Positions 16,837 to 26,191 of a stretch of 64,000 nt of DNA are shown here, in pieces. The position numbers and the translations under genes are program-made. Each line of letters opens with the position of its first letter. Positions within the stretch are counted from its first letter, which is position 1. The notes beneath the pieces were generated by a model that saw only the letters and a program-made list of their open reading frames with translations, was not told where the DNA came from and ran no database searches. Source of the stretch: JBBSDP01 sp038240605 (GTDB lineage Bacteria > Planctomycetota > Phycisphaerae > Tepidisphaerales > Tepidisphaeraceae); NCBI GenBank assembly GCA_038240605.1, contig JBBSDP010000023.1, positions 10,318 to 74,317 of the forward strand, written 5' to 3'.

Positions 16837-17796
16837 TCACCTCACTTGGTTGATCGGCCGTCCGGCCAGGAAGGCGGCGACGTTCTCCGCGGTCGTCTTC
16901 ATGGCGCGGCGCCGGGCGGCGAGGGTCGCCCAGGCGATGTGGGGGGTGATGATGCAGCGCGGGGCCTTCAGCAGGGGATTGTCCGGCGAGATCGGTTCGG
17001 CCGTGGTCACGTCGACGGCTGCCCCCGCAATCGTTCCGCGTTTCAGCGCGTCGGCCAGGTCGGCCTCCACCACCAGCGCGCCGCGCGCGGTGTTGATCAG
17101 CATCGCCGAGGGCTTCATCGTCGCAATCCGCCCGGCGTTGACCATTCCCTGGGTTTGTGGAGTCAGTGGACAGTGCAGGGAGATCACGTCTGCTTCGGCG
17201 AAGAGCTCGTCGAGGGAGCGGAAGGCAAACGGCGCATACGCGGGCCGCTCGGCCGCGGACCGGCTCGTGGCGATCACCTTCATTCCCAGCGCATGGGCGA
17301 GTTCGCCCACCCGGCGTCCGATTCGTCCGAAGCCGACGATCCCCATCGTCAGCCCGCTCAGCTCGATCAGCGGGCGCTTTACCAGGCACCAGTCGATCGA
17401 CGCCGACCACTCCCCCCGCTTCACCGCCGCATCATGCTCGCCGACGGCGCTGCACAGCTCGAGCAGCAGCGCGACGACGAACTGGGCGACCGAATCCGTG
17501 CCGTATTCCGGGATGTTGGATACGACGACATTCCGCCTTGCCGCCGCGGCAACGTCGATGATGTTGTAGCCCGTGGCGGTGACGGCGACGAACTTCAGCG
17601 CGGGCAGCCGGTCGATCGCGCCCGCGCCAAGGGGCACCTTGTTGGTGACGAGCACGTCGGCGCCGTCGGCCCGCGCGAGCAGCTCGCCGGGCGGCGTTCG
17701 CGGATAGACGATCAGCTCGCCCAGCGTCGATAGCGCGTCCCAGGGATTGTCCCCGGGGTTGAGGGTGTGGCCGTCCAGTACGACGATGCGCGACAT
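16837..17796 (-). CDS. D-2-hydroxyacid dehydrogenase (glycerate dehydrogenase/hydroxypyruvate reductase-like)
   Basis: 319 residues from the ATG at 17796 (MSRIVVLDGHTLNPGDNPWD). Rossmann motif GIVGFGRIGRRVGELAHALG (~149-168). Catalytic triad segments: INTARGALVVE with the substrate-binding Arg (~232-242), the Glu in VDVTTAEPI (~263) and the His in CIITPHIAWAT (~283). VTATGYNIIDVAAA is the substrate loop. The opening LDGHTLNPGDNPW is common in putative hydroxypyruvate reductases, but the natural substrate cannot be read from sequence. Confidence 0.9.
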   Translation of the reverse strand: MSRIVVLDGHTLNPGDNPWDALSTLGELIVYPRTPPGELLARADGADVLVTNKVPLGAGAIDRLPALKFVAVTATGYNIIDVAAAARRNVVVSNIPEYGTDSVAQFVVALLLELCSAVGEHDAAVKRGEWSASIDWCLVKRPLIELSGLTMGIVGFGRIGRRVGELAHALGMKVIATSRSAAERPAYAPFAFRSLDELFAEADVISLHCPLTPQTQGMVNAGRIATMKPSAMLINTARGALVVEADLADALKRGTIAGAAVDVTTAEPISPDNPLLKAPRCIITPHIAWATLAARRRAMKTTAENVAAFLAGRPINQVR

Positions 17797-17885
17797 CGGC
17801 GCCGATTGTAGAGGGCGGACGCATGCGCGCCGATATCGCACCCAAGTGAATTTGAGTGAGGAGCGCGCGCTTGGCGCGAGCCGGC

Positions 17886-18596
17886 TCAGTTGGCGGGGAT
17901 GAGCTTCACTTCCTTGAGGTTCATCAGCGGCCCCCCGGTGAGCGGCCGGGCGGGGCGAAGCGTGAGCGTGGTCGGGCCGGCCGGCAGGGCGATCGTCGAG
18001 AGCGTGATGACCTTGAATTCCTCGGGGTTTCGCGTGGACTGGGTGTGGGCGGGCAGATCGTGCCCGCCAACGCTGATGATGAAGTCCCCGCCCCAGCCCT
18101 GTCCGCAGCCGTAGGTCAGGTCGATCTCGTACTTTTCCGCGGTGGCGGGACTCAGGCTCCAGCGCGCGACGTCGTCGGGCGTTCGCATGTCGGCGATCCA
18201 GGCCATCGTCAGCCGGGGATCATCCCGTTGGCGCTTTCGCTTCTTGTTCTTGTCCCTGTCCGAAAGTTTGTCTGGCTTGGGAGGCGGCGGCTTGGCGCCC
18301 CGTCGATCGTCCAGCCGGGCGTGGCCGCTGAGCTTTGCCTGGTCGGCCGGAAGATAAAGGGTCGCGTGCTCCGGTAGATCGGTCTCCTCGTCCAGCACGA
18401 GGGGTGTGACCGGCTTTGGCGGCGTGGCCCCGATAGGAGTTCCGGCGAGCTCGGCGGGGTGGGTGGGCTTGACCACCGGGGTACCGACGTCGGCCCAGGA
18501 CGAGCGCAATCGCATCGATCCAATCACGACGACGCCGGCCATCACCGTGAAGAACCCGAGCAGAGTGACCACCAACACCAGGATGCTTCGAAACAC
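17886..18596 (-). CDS. Membrane-anchored protein with a carbohydrate-binding-like C-terminal domain
   Basis: 236 residues. One N-terminal transmembrane helix (about 4-26, LVLVVTLLGFFTVMAGVVVI) is followed by a Pro-rich linker and a highly charged stretch (KPDKLSDRDKNKKRKRQRDD, ~108-127). The ~110-residue C-terminal domain reads ARWSLSPATAEKYEIDLTYG, then FIISVGGHDLPAHTQSTRN, then the closing strand TLTLRPARPLTGGPLMNLKE. That pattern resembles CBM-type beta-sandwich modules of the alpha-L-fucosidase accessory kind. Function unknown; probably anchored facing the periplasm. Confidence 0.55.
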   Translation of the reverse strand: MFRSILVLVVTLLGFFTVMAGVVVIGSMRLRSSWADVGTPVVKPTHPAELAGTPIGATPPKPVTPLVLDEETDLPEHATLYLPADQAKLSGHARLDDRRGAKPPPPKPDKLSDRDKNKKRKRQRDDPRLTMAWIADMRTPDDVARWSLSPATAEKYEIDLTYGCGQGWGGDFIISVGGHDLPAHTQSTRNPEEFKVITLSTIALPAGPTTLTLRPARPLTGGPLMNLKEVKLIPAN

Positions 18597-18697
18597 GCAA
18601 TGCCTCCCGAATCTGCTCCGCCGCGCCCACGGGTTGGCCGGGCCGCGGGCCGGAACAATACTGCATACCCCGTACGACGCGTAACATTGCCGGGGAA

Positions 18698-18721
18698 ATG
18701 ATGATGATGATGATGATGATG
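18698..18721 (+). repeat. (ATG)8 trinucleotide microsatellite at a translation start
   Basis: Eight tandem ATG triplets forming the start of the serine hydrolase gene, preceded by GGGGAA at 18692-18697. Every unit is a potential initiation codon in the same frame. Confidence 0.95.
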
Positions 18722-19846
18722 TCGTCTTCGGGATTGTCGTCAGACGCGGCGATGGATCACCCGCTGCCGCGCACCGCCGCGGTGCTGCGCGAGGGGATGG
18801 AGCGCGGCCTCCACATTGGGGCCCTCGTCTACGTCTCCCGTTGCGGTCAGCCGGTGGGCGAACTGGCGCTGGGCGAATCGCGAGCGGGCATTGCGATGTC
18901 GCCGGAGACGCTCATGTTCTGGCTTTCGGCGAGCAAGCCGGTGACGGCGGTGGCGATCGCCCAGCTTGCGGAGCGCGGGCGTCTGAGCCTCGACGATCCG
19001 GTGGCGAAACACATTCCGGAATTTTCGGCCAAGGGGAAAGAGGTCGTGACGATCAGGCACATCCTCACCCACACCGGTGGGTTTCGCCTGCTGGAGACCG
19101 GGTGGCCGCAGACGCCGTGGGATCAAATTATTCCAAAACTCTGCGAGATGCCGCTGGAGCGCGGGTGGGTCCCGGGGCAGAAGGCGGGGTATCACCCGAT
19201 GACGAGCTGGTTCGTCCTCGGCGAGATCGTCCGCCGGGCGGATGGACGGCTGCTCGAGCATTACGTTCGCGAGGAAATTTTCGAGCCGCTGGGGATGGTC
19301 GATTCCTGGATCGGGATGCCGTCGGAGCATTGGGAGGCGTACGGGGATCGGCTGGGAATCCTTCAGCAGACCGACGTCCGGCCGATGCGTCCCTTCTCCG
19401 GCTTTGATACGCGGGAGAGCGCGACGCATTGCCGCCCCGGCGCCAATGGCATCGGCACGGTCCGCGAGCTCGGACGATTCTACGAGGCGCTGCTGGCCGG
19501 CGGCGCGCTGGGCGGACGCCGCATCCTGCGCCCCGCAACCGTTCATGAGATGACGATGCGCCAGCGGATCGGCATGTTCGACGAAACCTTTAAGCACGTG
19601 ATCGATTGGGGCCTTGGCTTCATCATCAACTCGAATCGATACGGCGCGGAAACCGTGCCGTACGGCTTCGGCGTCGACGCGGGTGAAAATACCTTCGGCC
19701 ACAACGGCAAGCAGTGCAGCTCGGCCTTCGCCGACCCCGATAACGGCCTGGTGGTCGCGGTCATCTGCAACGGCACGCCTGGCGAAGCCGAGCACGACCG
19801 CCGGATGCGGGCGATACAGCAGGCAATTTATCAGGATGTCGGATAG
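18698..19846 (+). CDS. Serine beta-lactamase/esterase-family hydrolase with an (ATG)8 start
   Basis: Up to 382 residues. The Ser-x-x-Lys motif is in FWLSASKPVT (~69-78). The second motif, usually YxN, reads GYHPMTSWFVLGEI (~166-179), and the third is FGHNGKQCSS (~338-347). Together these place it in the class C beta-lactamase/penicillin-binding-like hydrolase family, which contains esterases and D-aminopeptidases. There is no obvious signal peptide. The frame opens with eight consecutive ATG codons (18698-18721); GGGGAA lies directly before them, so initiation at the third to fifth ATG would have better spacing than the first. Confidence 0.85.
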   Translation: MMMMMMMMSSSGLSSDAAMDHPLPRTAAVLREGMERGLHIGALVYVSRCGQPVGELALGESRAGIAMSPETLMFWLSASKPVTAVAIAQLAERGRLSLDDPVAKHIPEFSAKGKEVVTIRHILTHTGGFRLLETGWPQTPWDQIIPKLCEMPLERGWVPGQKAGYHPMTSWFVLGEIVRRADGRLLEHYVREEIFEPLGMVDSWIGMPSEHWEAYGDRLGILQQTDVRPMRPFSGFDTRESATHCRPGANGIGTVRELGRFYEALLAGGALGGRRILRPATVHEMTMRQRIGMFDETFKHVIDWGLGFIINSNRYGAETVPYGFGVDAGENTFGHNGKQCSSAFADPDNGLVVAVICNGTPGEAEHDRRMRAIQQAIYQDVG

Positions 19847-19982
19847 CGGAAGTCGCTGAGCCGGCCTCGCCCTTGGACGGCGATATTGGTGCTACAAAAA
19901 TGCGGGTCGGCGTTGCAATCGGAATCGATGTGAGCACACGAAAAACTGTTCTCGGCGTCAGGCCACGCTACTATTGCATTCA

Positions 19983-20795
19983 ATGCCCGCACTGATCGAA
20001 CTGACCAACCTCGACTTCGCCTACGGCGCGCAGACGGTCCTCAAGGAGATCAACCTCCGCGTCGAGGAAGGGTCCACGCTCGGGCTGATCGGTCCAAACG
20101 GGGGAGGCAAGACCACGCTCATTCGCCTGCTCCTGGGCTCACTGAAGCCGACGCGGGGGACCGTGCGAATTGCCGGGCTGACGGCGGCGGCGGCGGTCCG
20201 CCGGGGGGATTTGATCGGATACCTCCCGCAGAACCCGCGGGTGCCGTCGCAGTTTCCGGTGAGCGTTCGCCAAGTGGCCCGGCTGGGCCTGGCGGGCAAG
20301 ACCGGCATGCTCCGCCCCCATGCGAAGGAAGATCTGGATTTCGTCGAGCGGCTCCTGGATCGCGGCGGTGTCGCCCATCTCGCCGATCGCCCCATCGGCT
20401 CCCTCTCCGGCGGGCAGTTGCAGCGCGTCCTGATCGCTCGGGCATTGGCGGCCCGCCCCCGCCTGCTGCTGCTCGATGAGCCGACGACGGGGATCGATCG
20501 GGGCGGCCAGCAGCGGTTCAGCGAATTCATCGCCGATATCAAGAAGGAGCTGACGCTGACCGTCGTGCTGGTGAGTCACGACCTACGCGCCGTCTCCTCG
20601 ATCTCCGATCGAATTGCCTGTCTTGACGGCACGCTCCATTACCACGACGTGCCGGATCACCTCCCGGCAGACCTCGTCTACCGCATGTTTGCCTGCGACC
20701 TGGAAGCGATGGGGATCAAGGGGGGACACGTCTGCACACATGGCGCCGATGGCGAAGGGGCCGCGACTTCAGTGGGTGAGCGCTCGGCGGTGTGA
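19983..20795 (+). CDS. Zinc/manganese-type ABC transporter ATP-binding protein (ZnuC-like)
   Basis: 270 residues from the ATG at 19983 (MPALIELTNLDFAYGAQTVL); an in-frame TTG lies nine bases upstream. Walker A GPNGGGKTT (~37-45), ABC signature LSGGQLQRVLIARALA (~142-157), Walker B LLLLDEPTTGID (~161-172) and an H-loop histidine in VLVSHDLRAVSSISDRI. The GIDRGGQ and SHDLRAVSSISDRIACLD features and the tail typical of ZnuC/MntB place it in the metal-chelate ABC family. No permease or binding protein is adjacent. The matching permease is 5.4 kb away on the other strand. Confidence 0.85.
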   Translation: MPALIELTNLDFAYGAQTVLKEINLRVEEGSTLGLIGPNGGGKTTLIRLLLGSLKPTRGTVRIAGLTAAAAVRRGDLIGYLPQNPRVPSQFPVSVRQVARLGLAGKTGMLRPHAKEDLDFVERLLDRGGVAHLADRPIGSLSGGQLQRVLIARALAARPRLLLLDEPTTGIDRGGQQRFSEFIADIKKELTLTVVLVSHDLRAVSSISDRIACLDGTLHYHDVPDHLPADLVYRMFACDLEAMGIKGGHVCTHGADGEGAATSVGERSAV

Positions 20796-20879
20796 CGCGA
20801 AATCTGGCCTGCGCTGGGGCGGCCCGCGCCCCTCTACCGTTGCCGCCGCGCTCGGCATTCCTCCCTCGATGAAGGTCCG

Positions 20880-21623
20880 CTACGCCGGGCTACCGGCTCG
20901 CGGAGGGACCGATTCGTATCCGTCGCGGCCCGGCGCGGTTTCGACGCGCTGCCCCAGTCGCCCTTTGTCCAGGTGATAAACGGTGTGGGCGACGGAAGCG
21001 GCGTTGGGATCGTGCGTCACCATGATCACCGTCTTCCCGAACTCCGAGTTCAGCCGGCGAAGGAGCGTGAGCACCTCGTGGGCACTAGCGGCGTCAAGGT
21101 TGCCCGTCGGCTCATCGGCGAGGATCAGGTCCGGGTCGGTGACGATCGCGCGGGCGATCGCGACGCGCTGTTCCTGGCCGCCGGAGAGCTGGCGAGGGAA
21201 GTGGTGAGTGCGATCTTCCAGCCCCACGAGTTTCAGGGCGGTCAGGGCATGTTCGCGGCGTTGGGTGCGGTTCAGGCGCGTGAGTTTGAGCGGAAGCTCC
21301 ACGTTCTCGGCCGCCGTCAGCACCGGGATCAGATTGAAGCTCTGGAAGACGAACCCGATGTGGGCGTTGCGCCAGCGTGCCAGGGCCTTCTCGCCGAGCG
21401 TCGCCGGGTCCTCGAAGAGGACCGTGATCGATCCGGAGGTCGGCCGGTCGATGCCCGCGATCAGGTGGAGGAGCGTGGACTTCCCCGACCCGCTCGGCCC
21501 CATCAGCGCAACGAAATCCCCGCGCGCGACGGTAGTGTTCACGTCCTCCAATGCCACGACGCGGGTCTGGCCCCGCAGGTATTCCTTGCCGAGCTGATGA
21601 CATTGAACAATGGATTCAGACAT
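20880..21623 (-). CDS. LolD/MacB-type ABC transporter ATP-binding protein
   Basis: 247 residues. Walker A GPSGSGKST (~41-49), Q-loop FVFQSFNLIPVLTAAENVEL, ABC signature LSGGQEQRVAIARAIV (~145-160), Walker B LILADEPTGNLD (~165-176) and VIMVTHDPNAASVA (~199-212). The SFNLIP and DEPTGNLD pattern marks the lipoprotein/macrolide exporter branch that pairs with FtsX-like permeases. No such permease is next to it, so it is an orphan here. A TTCAGGG heptad array fills its 5' leader and starts within three bases of the ATG. Confidence 0.88.
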   Translation of the reverse strand: MSESIVQCHQLGKEYLRGQTRVVALEDVNTTVARGDFVALMGPSGSGKSTLLHLIAGIDRPTSGSITVLFEDPATLGEKALARWRNAHIGFVFQSFNLIPVLTAAENVELPLKLTRLNRTQRREHALTALKLVGLEDRTHHFPRQLSGGQEQRVAIARAIVTDPDLILADEPTGNLDAASAHEVLTLLRRLNSEFGKTVIMVTHDPNAASVAHTVYHLDKGRLGQRVETAPGRDGYESVPPRAGSPA

Positions 21624-21625
21624 GC

Positions 21626-21705
21626 GGGGTTCAGGGTTGGTTCAGGGTTCAGGGTTCAGGGTTCAGGGTTCAGAGTTCAGGGTTCGGGATTCGGGGTTCG
21701 GGGAT
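21626..21705. repeat. Heptanucleotide tandem array TTCAGGG, 5' of an ABC ATPase gene
   Basis: About ten degenerate 7-base units (GGTTCAG and variants GAGTTCA, GGTTCGG). It covers the leader of the LolD-type ATPase gene on the minus strand. It is the same family as the array inside mqnC at 13877-13932. Confidence 0.92.
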
Positions 21706-21712
21706 CGGACTA

Positions 21713-21754
21713 TTCATCGTTTATCGTTCACACTTCATCGTTCACATGGCATCG
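21713..21754. repeat. Heptanucleotide tandem array TTCATCG
   Basis: Six adjacent 7-base units: TTCATCG, TTTATCG, TTCACAC, TTCATCG, TTCACAT, GGCATCG. It lies immediately beside the TTCAGGG array, between it and the DUF2207 stop codon. This is a different unit with the same period. Confidence 0.75.
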
Positions 21755-21769
21755 TTCCGACTTACGGCT

Positions 21770-23536
21770 TTACCACGATCCGCCTCCCCCGCCGCCGAAT
21801 CCGCCGCCGGAGGAGCCGCCTGAGAAACCGCTTGAGCCGCCGCCCCCGCTGCCGCTGGACGAGGGGCGGGAGGAGAAGGTCTGGCCCATCTGGTGCATGC
21901 CGCGGCCCAGGTCGTTGACGAAGAAGTAACTGTTGAAGCCAGTATTGTTGAGCGGCACGTACCAGTCGGGCGGCTGGGTGAGCAGGTCTTTGAACGTCGC
22001 GGCCCAGCGGTCGGCGACGCCGAGCACCATCGCGTAGGGAAGCAGACGGCCGAAGATCGTTGGGTCTTCCTTGGCCATCATGGCGATGCGGTCTTTCTCG
22101 ACGAGGGCCAGGAATCGCTGGAATCCCTGGCACTCGCGGAGCGTGTGAGTGCCGAGGGCGGTCTTGGCGGGCATCGCGCGGGCGAAGGCATAGACGATAA
22201 CGCCAGCGCCGGCCATACCCAACCCCCACGCGACGTGTCCGCTGGCAAAGCCGATGAAGGCCAGGATGACGCCTCCAACCGTGAGAAAGATTCCGATGCC
22301 GTAGTACACCGCGCGGACCGTATCGGGGTTGGCCGTGAAAAACTTTTTGCTCGTCAGCGATCGATAAATTTGGTCCTTGATTGAAGAGAGGTGGACGTAG
22401 AACCGGTCCTTCAGGTCTGAAAGGTAAGAGACGTTGCCGCTGGGGAAAATGCCCTCGAGGAACTCGCGCTCGTACGGCAGCAGCGGCGCCGCACCGGCGG
22501 GCGGGTCCTTGCGCACGAACTGATAGTCGTGGCTGGAAAAGAAGAAGAACTTATCGCCGTGCCGCTCCTTGATGGTCAGGTAGCCGCGGGCGGCGAGGTC
22601 GATGAGCGTCGAGACGATGTCCGCCATGTCACAGCGCTCGTCGATCAGCGTGCCGACCTCCGCCGGGGCGAGGTTCTCCGGCGGGTTCCATTCGACGGGA
22701 ATCGCCTGCCCGACGCCGACGTCGCGCCCCGCGCGCCACCACTGCCCGCCGATCAGTCCTAATCCCACCGCCGGCAGCACGATCGCGGGCCACCAGTCGC
22801 GGAACCACCAGAGAAATTCCTGCCAGGCCGACGGTGGCGTGACGCTTCCCGCCGGCAGGCCGACGACGATCGTCTGCCCGCTGCCGGGCATTAGCGCGCC
22901 GGTTTGGAACAGCAGATAGTCGTCGCGCCGTTCAACTTGCCCGTGATCGGTCGAGCCGAGCGGCCCCGCGAAGCTGTCAGCGCGGAGATCCGCGATGGTA
23001 GTTCCGGCCGGCGGATAAAAGCGTGTCGAGACATGCACGATCGGGTAGGGCCAATCGTTGCCGGTTGTGTTCCAATAGACTTCCGGCGCCTTGTCGAAAA
23101 AGTTCACCGCCCGCCGGACGAGATAATGGATGCGATACACGTGCGTTCCGATGACCTTCTGGCTGGCATCGCCGATGCGGAGGTTGATGTCCGGGCCCTG
23201 GCGCGCCGCTTCGTAGTGGACCGAGTTCCCCGAATCGTCCGTGACGCTCAGGATGTTCAGCGAGATCGTGTAGGGGTTGGCGTTGCGCTCGTACCGCACC
23301 GGGATACGGCGGTAAATCCCATGCCGACTGGTGTAGCCGAAATCCATGTGGATGGTTTCGGTGACGTCGAGTGACGTGTCTTTCAGCAGGCGAACATCGA
23401 CATCGAAATCCTGGATCTGCTCCGCAACGGCGGCGCGCGGCAGCCCGACGTTGGCCGCGCAGACGGCGGCGCAGACGGCCCAAGCCCACTGGCACCGCGA
23501 AATCCGCGCAACGCGCCCGTCAATCCATTCCCGCAT
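21770..23536 (-). CDS. DUF2207-domain membrane protein
   Basis: 588 residues from the ATG at 23536, giving a signal peptide (CQWAWAVCAAVCAANVGLPRAAVA); the frame extends to 23587. An extracytoplasmic beta domain (~45-220) with VTETIHMDFGYTSRHGIYRR and the segment YPIVHVSTRFYPPAG matches DUF2207. A membrane helix (~235-255), a winged-helix-like segment (LIDLAARGYLTIKE), two more helices (~400-440) and a Gly/Ser-rich tail (SGGGGSSGFSGGSSGGGFGG) complete the usual YciQ-like architecture. DUF2207 genes commonly pair with lemA, and one lies 2 kb away beyond the GH32 gene. Function is not established. Confidence 0.88.
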   Translation of the reverse strand: MREWIDGRVARISRCQWAWAVCAAVCAANVGLPRAAVAEQIQDFDVDVRLLKDTSLDVTETIHMDFGYTSRHGIYRRIPVRYERNANPYTISLNILSVTDDSGNSVHYEAARQGPDINLRIGDASQKVIGTHVYRIHYLVRRAVNFFDKAPEVYWNTTGNDWPYPIVHVSTRFYPPAGTTIADLRADSFAGPLGSTDHGQVERRDDYLLFQTGALMPGSGQTIVVGLPAGSVTPPSAWQEFLWWFRDWWPAIVLPAVGLGLIGGQWWRAGRDVGVGQAIPVEWNPPENLAPAEVGTLIDERCDMADIVSTLIDLAARGYLTIKERHGDKFFFFSSHDYQFVRKDPPAGAAPLLPYEREFLEGIFPSGNVSYLSDLKDRFYVHLSSIKDQIYRSLTSKKFFTANPDTVRAVYYGIGIFLTVGGVILAFIGFASGHVAWGLGMAGAGVIVYAFARAMPAKTALGTHTLRECQGFQRFLALVEKDRIAMMAKEDPTIFGRLLPYAMVLGVADRWAATFKDLLTQPPDWYVPLNNTGFNSYFFVNDLGRGMHQMGQTFSSRPSSSGSGGGGSSGFSGGSSGGGFGGGGGGSW

Positions 23537-23697
23537 GTTCCGAAGTATAACGCCGAACCGTTCACCATAAAGGGTGGCTCGGTCCACGGTGCGTTCGCAT
23601 CAACGCCTCACCGCAGAAGCATCTCACCCTTGGCGAGCACCGGCGAATGACGGACAATCTGTAACGTCATTCATAACTCAATTGGCGGACGCAACCA

Positions 23698-25572
23698 ATG
23701 AATCGATTATTGAGAATCCTACTATTGTCTGCTCTCTGTCCAGCGCTCGCGCAGGCGGCTGACGATATCGTCATCGCCGACTTTGAAGGCGCCGACTACG
23801 CGGGGTGGATCGCCACCGGCGAAGCCTTTGGGAAAGGCCCGGCACAAGGGACGCTGGCGAACCAGCAGCCGGTCGAGGGGTTTCTTGGCCATGGGCTGGC
23901 CAACACCTACCTCGGCGGCGATGGACCGCAGGGAACCCTCACCTCGCCGCCGTTCAAGGTCGAGCGGGCATATCTGAAATTCCTGATCGGGGGCGGGAAC
24001 CATCCAGGCACCGAGTGCATCAATCTGATCGTCGGTGGCAAAGTGGTGCGAAGCGCGACTGGCGGCGACGATGAATTCCTGGATTGGGCGACCTGGGACG
24101 TGCGGCCGTTCAAAGGGGAGTCGGCCCACGTCACGATCGCCGACCTCGAGAGCGGGCAGTGGGGACATATCAACGTCGATCAGATCGTCCAGACTGAACA
24201 ACCCGCGACCGCCACGACCGCCGAGTCGCTGTATCACGAGCGGTACCGGCCGCAGTTCCACTTCTCTCCTCCTAAAAACTGGATGAACGATCCGAACGGC
24301 TTGGTCTGGTTCGATGGCGAGTATCACCTGTTTTTCCAGCACGACCCCAGCAGCATCAAGCAGACGCCGGTCATGTCGTGGGGACACTCGGTCAGCCCGG
24401 ACCTGGTGCATTGGTCGGTGTTGCCGATCGCACTGGAGCCCGACGAGCGCGGGTGGGTCTGGTCCGGATCGGCGGTGGTCGATTGGCACAACACGGCGGG
24501 TTTTCAGACCGGCGCGCAGCCTGCGATGGTCGCGATGTACACCGCCGCGAAAAAGCCCTTCAGTCAGTGCATCGCCTTCAGCAACGACCGGGGACGGACC
24601 TGGACGCGCTACGCGAAGAACCCGGTGATCGGCCACATCGCCCACGGCAACCGCGACCCGCACATGATCTGGTATGAGCCGGGGAAGAAGTGGGTAGTCG
24701 TCTTCTTCAAGGACGAGAACAACGAGTTCATCCTGGAAAGCTCGACGGACCTGAAGCAATGGACCCAGCTCCAGGAATTCCGCGTCGAGGGATGCAACGA
24801 ATGTCCGGACTTTTTCCCAATGCCGCTCGATGGAGATGCGACCCACACGAAATGGGTCTTCACCGCCGCCAATGGACACTACGTCGTCGGTTCTTTCGAT
24901 GGCGAGCAGTTCAAGCCGGAGCAGGAGCCGCGACAGGTCGATTTCGGGCGCAACTACTACGCCGTCCAAACCTACAGCGACATCCCCGCTTCGGACGGAC
25001 GGCGACTCCAGATCGCCTGGATGGCCGGCGGGCGATATCCCCACATGCCCTTCAACCAGCAGATGAGCTTCCCCGCCGAGCTGACGCTGCACGCGACGCC
25101 GGACGGACCGCGGCTGTTCCGATACCCCGCGAAGGAAATCGAATCGCTCCACGGCGCCGATCATCACTGGGCGCACCTTGCGATCAAACCCGATGCTCCG
25201 CCGTTGGCCGGCGTCGAGGGCGGGCTGTTCGACATCCAGGCGGTGATCGATCCGGGCGACTCAAAGGAAGTGGGACTGGAGATCAACGGCGTTCGCGTTA
25301 CGTACGACGTCGGCAAGGGTGAGCTCTCATCGCTGGGCACAGCCAAGGTGGACGTGATCGACGGCCATCTGAAATTGCGCATCCTGGCGGACCGCACCTC
25401 CATCGAGACCTTCGCGAACGGGGGCCGTGTATCACTGACCAGTTGCTATCTCCCCGACCCGACGAAGCCGGGCGTGCGGCCGTTCTGCCGCAACGGCGCC
25501 GCCAAATTCACCTCGCTCACCGTTTACGAAATGAAATCCGCATGGCCGGAGGCGGGAGCGAACCATCCGTGA
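23698..25572 (+). CDS. Secreted GH32 fructan hydrolase (levanase/exo-inulinase type)
   Basis: 624 residues with a signal peptide (LLRILLLSALCPALAQA, cleaved near residue 20). Residues ~25-165 form an N-terminal accessory beta domain (IVIADFEGADYAGWIATGEA). The GH32 five-bladed propeller follows, with the nucleophile in NWMNDPNGLVW (~196-206), the transition-state Asp in HGNRDPHMIW (~317-326) and the acid/base Glu in VEGCNECPDF (~363-372). A C-terminal beta-sandwich ends in SIETFANGGRVSLTSCY. All three catalytic carboxylates are present, so it should hydrolyse beta-fructosides outside the cell. No fructose transporter or PTS gene is close by. Confidence 0.95.
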   Translation: MNRLLRILLLSALCPALAQAADDIVIADFEGADYAGWIATGEAFGKGPAQGTLANQQPVEGFLGHGLANTYLGGDGPQGTLTSPPFKVERAYLKFLIGGGNHPGTECINLIVGGKVVRSATGGDDEFLDWATWDVRPFKGESAHVTIADLESGQWGHINVDQIVQTEQPATATTAESLYHERYRPQFHFSPPKNWMNDPNGLVWFDGEYHLFFQHDPSSIKQTPVMSWGHSVSPDLVHWSVLPIALEPDERGWVWSGSAVVDWHNTAGFQTGAQPAMVAMYTAAKKPFSQCIAFSNDRGRTWTRYAKNPVIGHIAHGNRDPHMIWYEPGKKWVVVFFKDENNEFILESSTDLKQWTQLQEFRVEGCNECPDFFPMPLDGDATHTKWVFTAANGHYVVGSFDGEQFKPEQEPRQVDFGRNYYAVQTYSDIPASDGRRLQIAWMAGGRYPHMPFNQQMSFPAELTLHATPDGPRLFRYPAKEIESLHGADHHWAHLAIKPDAPPLAGVEGGLFDIQAVIDPGDSKEVGLEINGVRVTYDVGKGELSSLGTAKVDVIDGHLKLRILADRTSIETFANGGRVSLTSCYLPDPTKPGVRPFCRNGAAKFTSLTVYEMKSAWPEAGANHP

Positions 25573-25626
25573 TTCATCGTCGGTTGCTATGATCCGGCAC
25601 GCACCCCGCAATGGGAGGATTTTCCG

Positions 25627-26184
25627 ATGAATACGCCACTGATGATCGGGCTTGGACTGGCGTTGCTGCTGGTCGTCGCGTTCGTCTTCTATTTCAACCG
25701 GCTGGTGCGCCTGCGCCAAAACGTCCGCGAGAGCTGGTCGGCGATCGACACCGAACTGAAACGGCGCTACGACCTGATCCCCAATCTGGTGGAGACGGTC
25801 AAGGGATACGCCGCCCACGAGCAACAGACGCTGGAAGGCGTGATCGCCGCCCGCAATGCCGCCGCGTCGAACACCGGCCCCGCCCCGCAGCAGGCGCAAT
25901 CGCAGGATGCGCTAAGCGGCGCTCTGCGCCAGTTGTTCGCGGTGGCCGAGAGCTACCCGCAGCTTAAGGCGAACGAAAACTTCTCACGGCTCCAGTCAGA
26001 GCTGGGGGAAACTGAAACGCGCATCTCCCAGGCGCGTCGTTTTTTCAACGCCAACGTTCGAGAACTGAACACCGCCGTGGAAACGTTCCCATCATCGCTG
26101 ATCGCCAGCGGCACGGGTTTTCATCGCGAGCAATACTTCGAAGTGGACGGGGCGGCGCGGGATGTGGTGGCAGTGAAGTTTTAA
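25627..26184 (+). CDS. LemA-family protein
   Basis: 185 residues. An N-terminal membrane helix (~6-24, IGLGLALLLVVAFVFYF) is followed by FNRLVRLRQNVRESWSAIDT and LKRRYDLIPNLVETVKGYA, the LemA signature, then a long helical hairpin and AYRxFFN-like ARRFFNANVRELNTAVETFP near the C-terminus. A strong GGAGG site precedes the start. LemA proteins often neighbour DUF2207 or TPM-domain genes. The molecular function is not settled. It converges with the metal permease gene, seven bases apart. Confidence 0.93.
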   Translation: MNTPLMIGLGLALLLVVAFVFYFNRLVRLRQNVRESWSAIDTELKRRYDLIPNLVETVKGYAAHEQQTLEGVIAARNAAASNTGPAPQQAQSQDALSGALRQLFAVAESYPQLKANENFSRLQSELGETETRISQARRFFNANVRELNTAVETFPSSLIASGTGFHREQYFEVDGAARDVVAVKF

Positions 26185-26191
26185 GCTCGCC

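Noticed and set aside
23570..23640. Third copy of the GTAGGGTGGGC palindrome
   Set aside because: AAGGGTGGCTCGGTCCAC resembles the left arm but no matching right arm is present.
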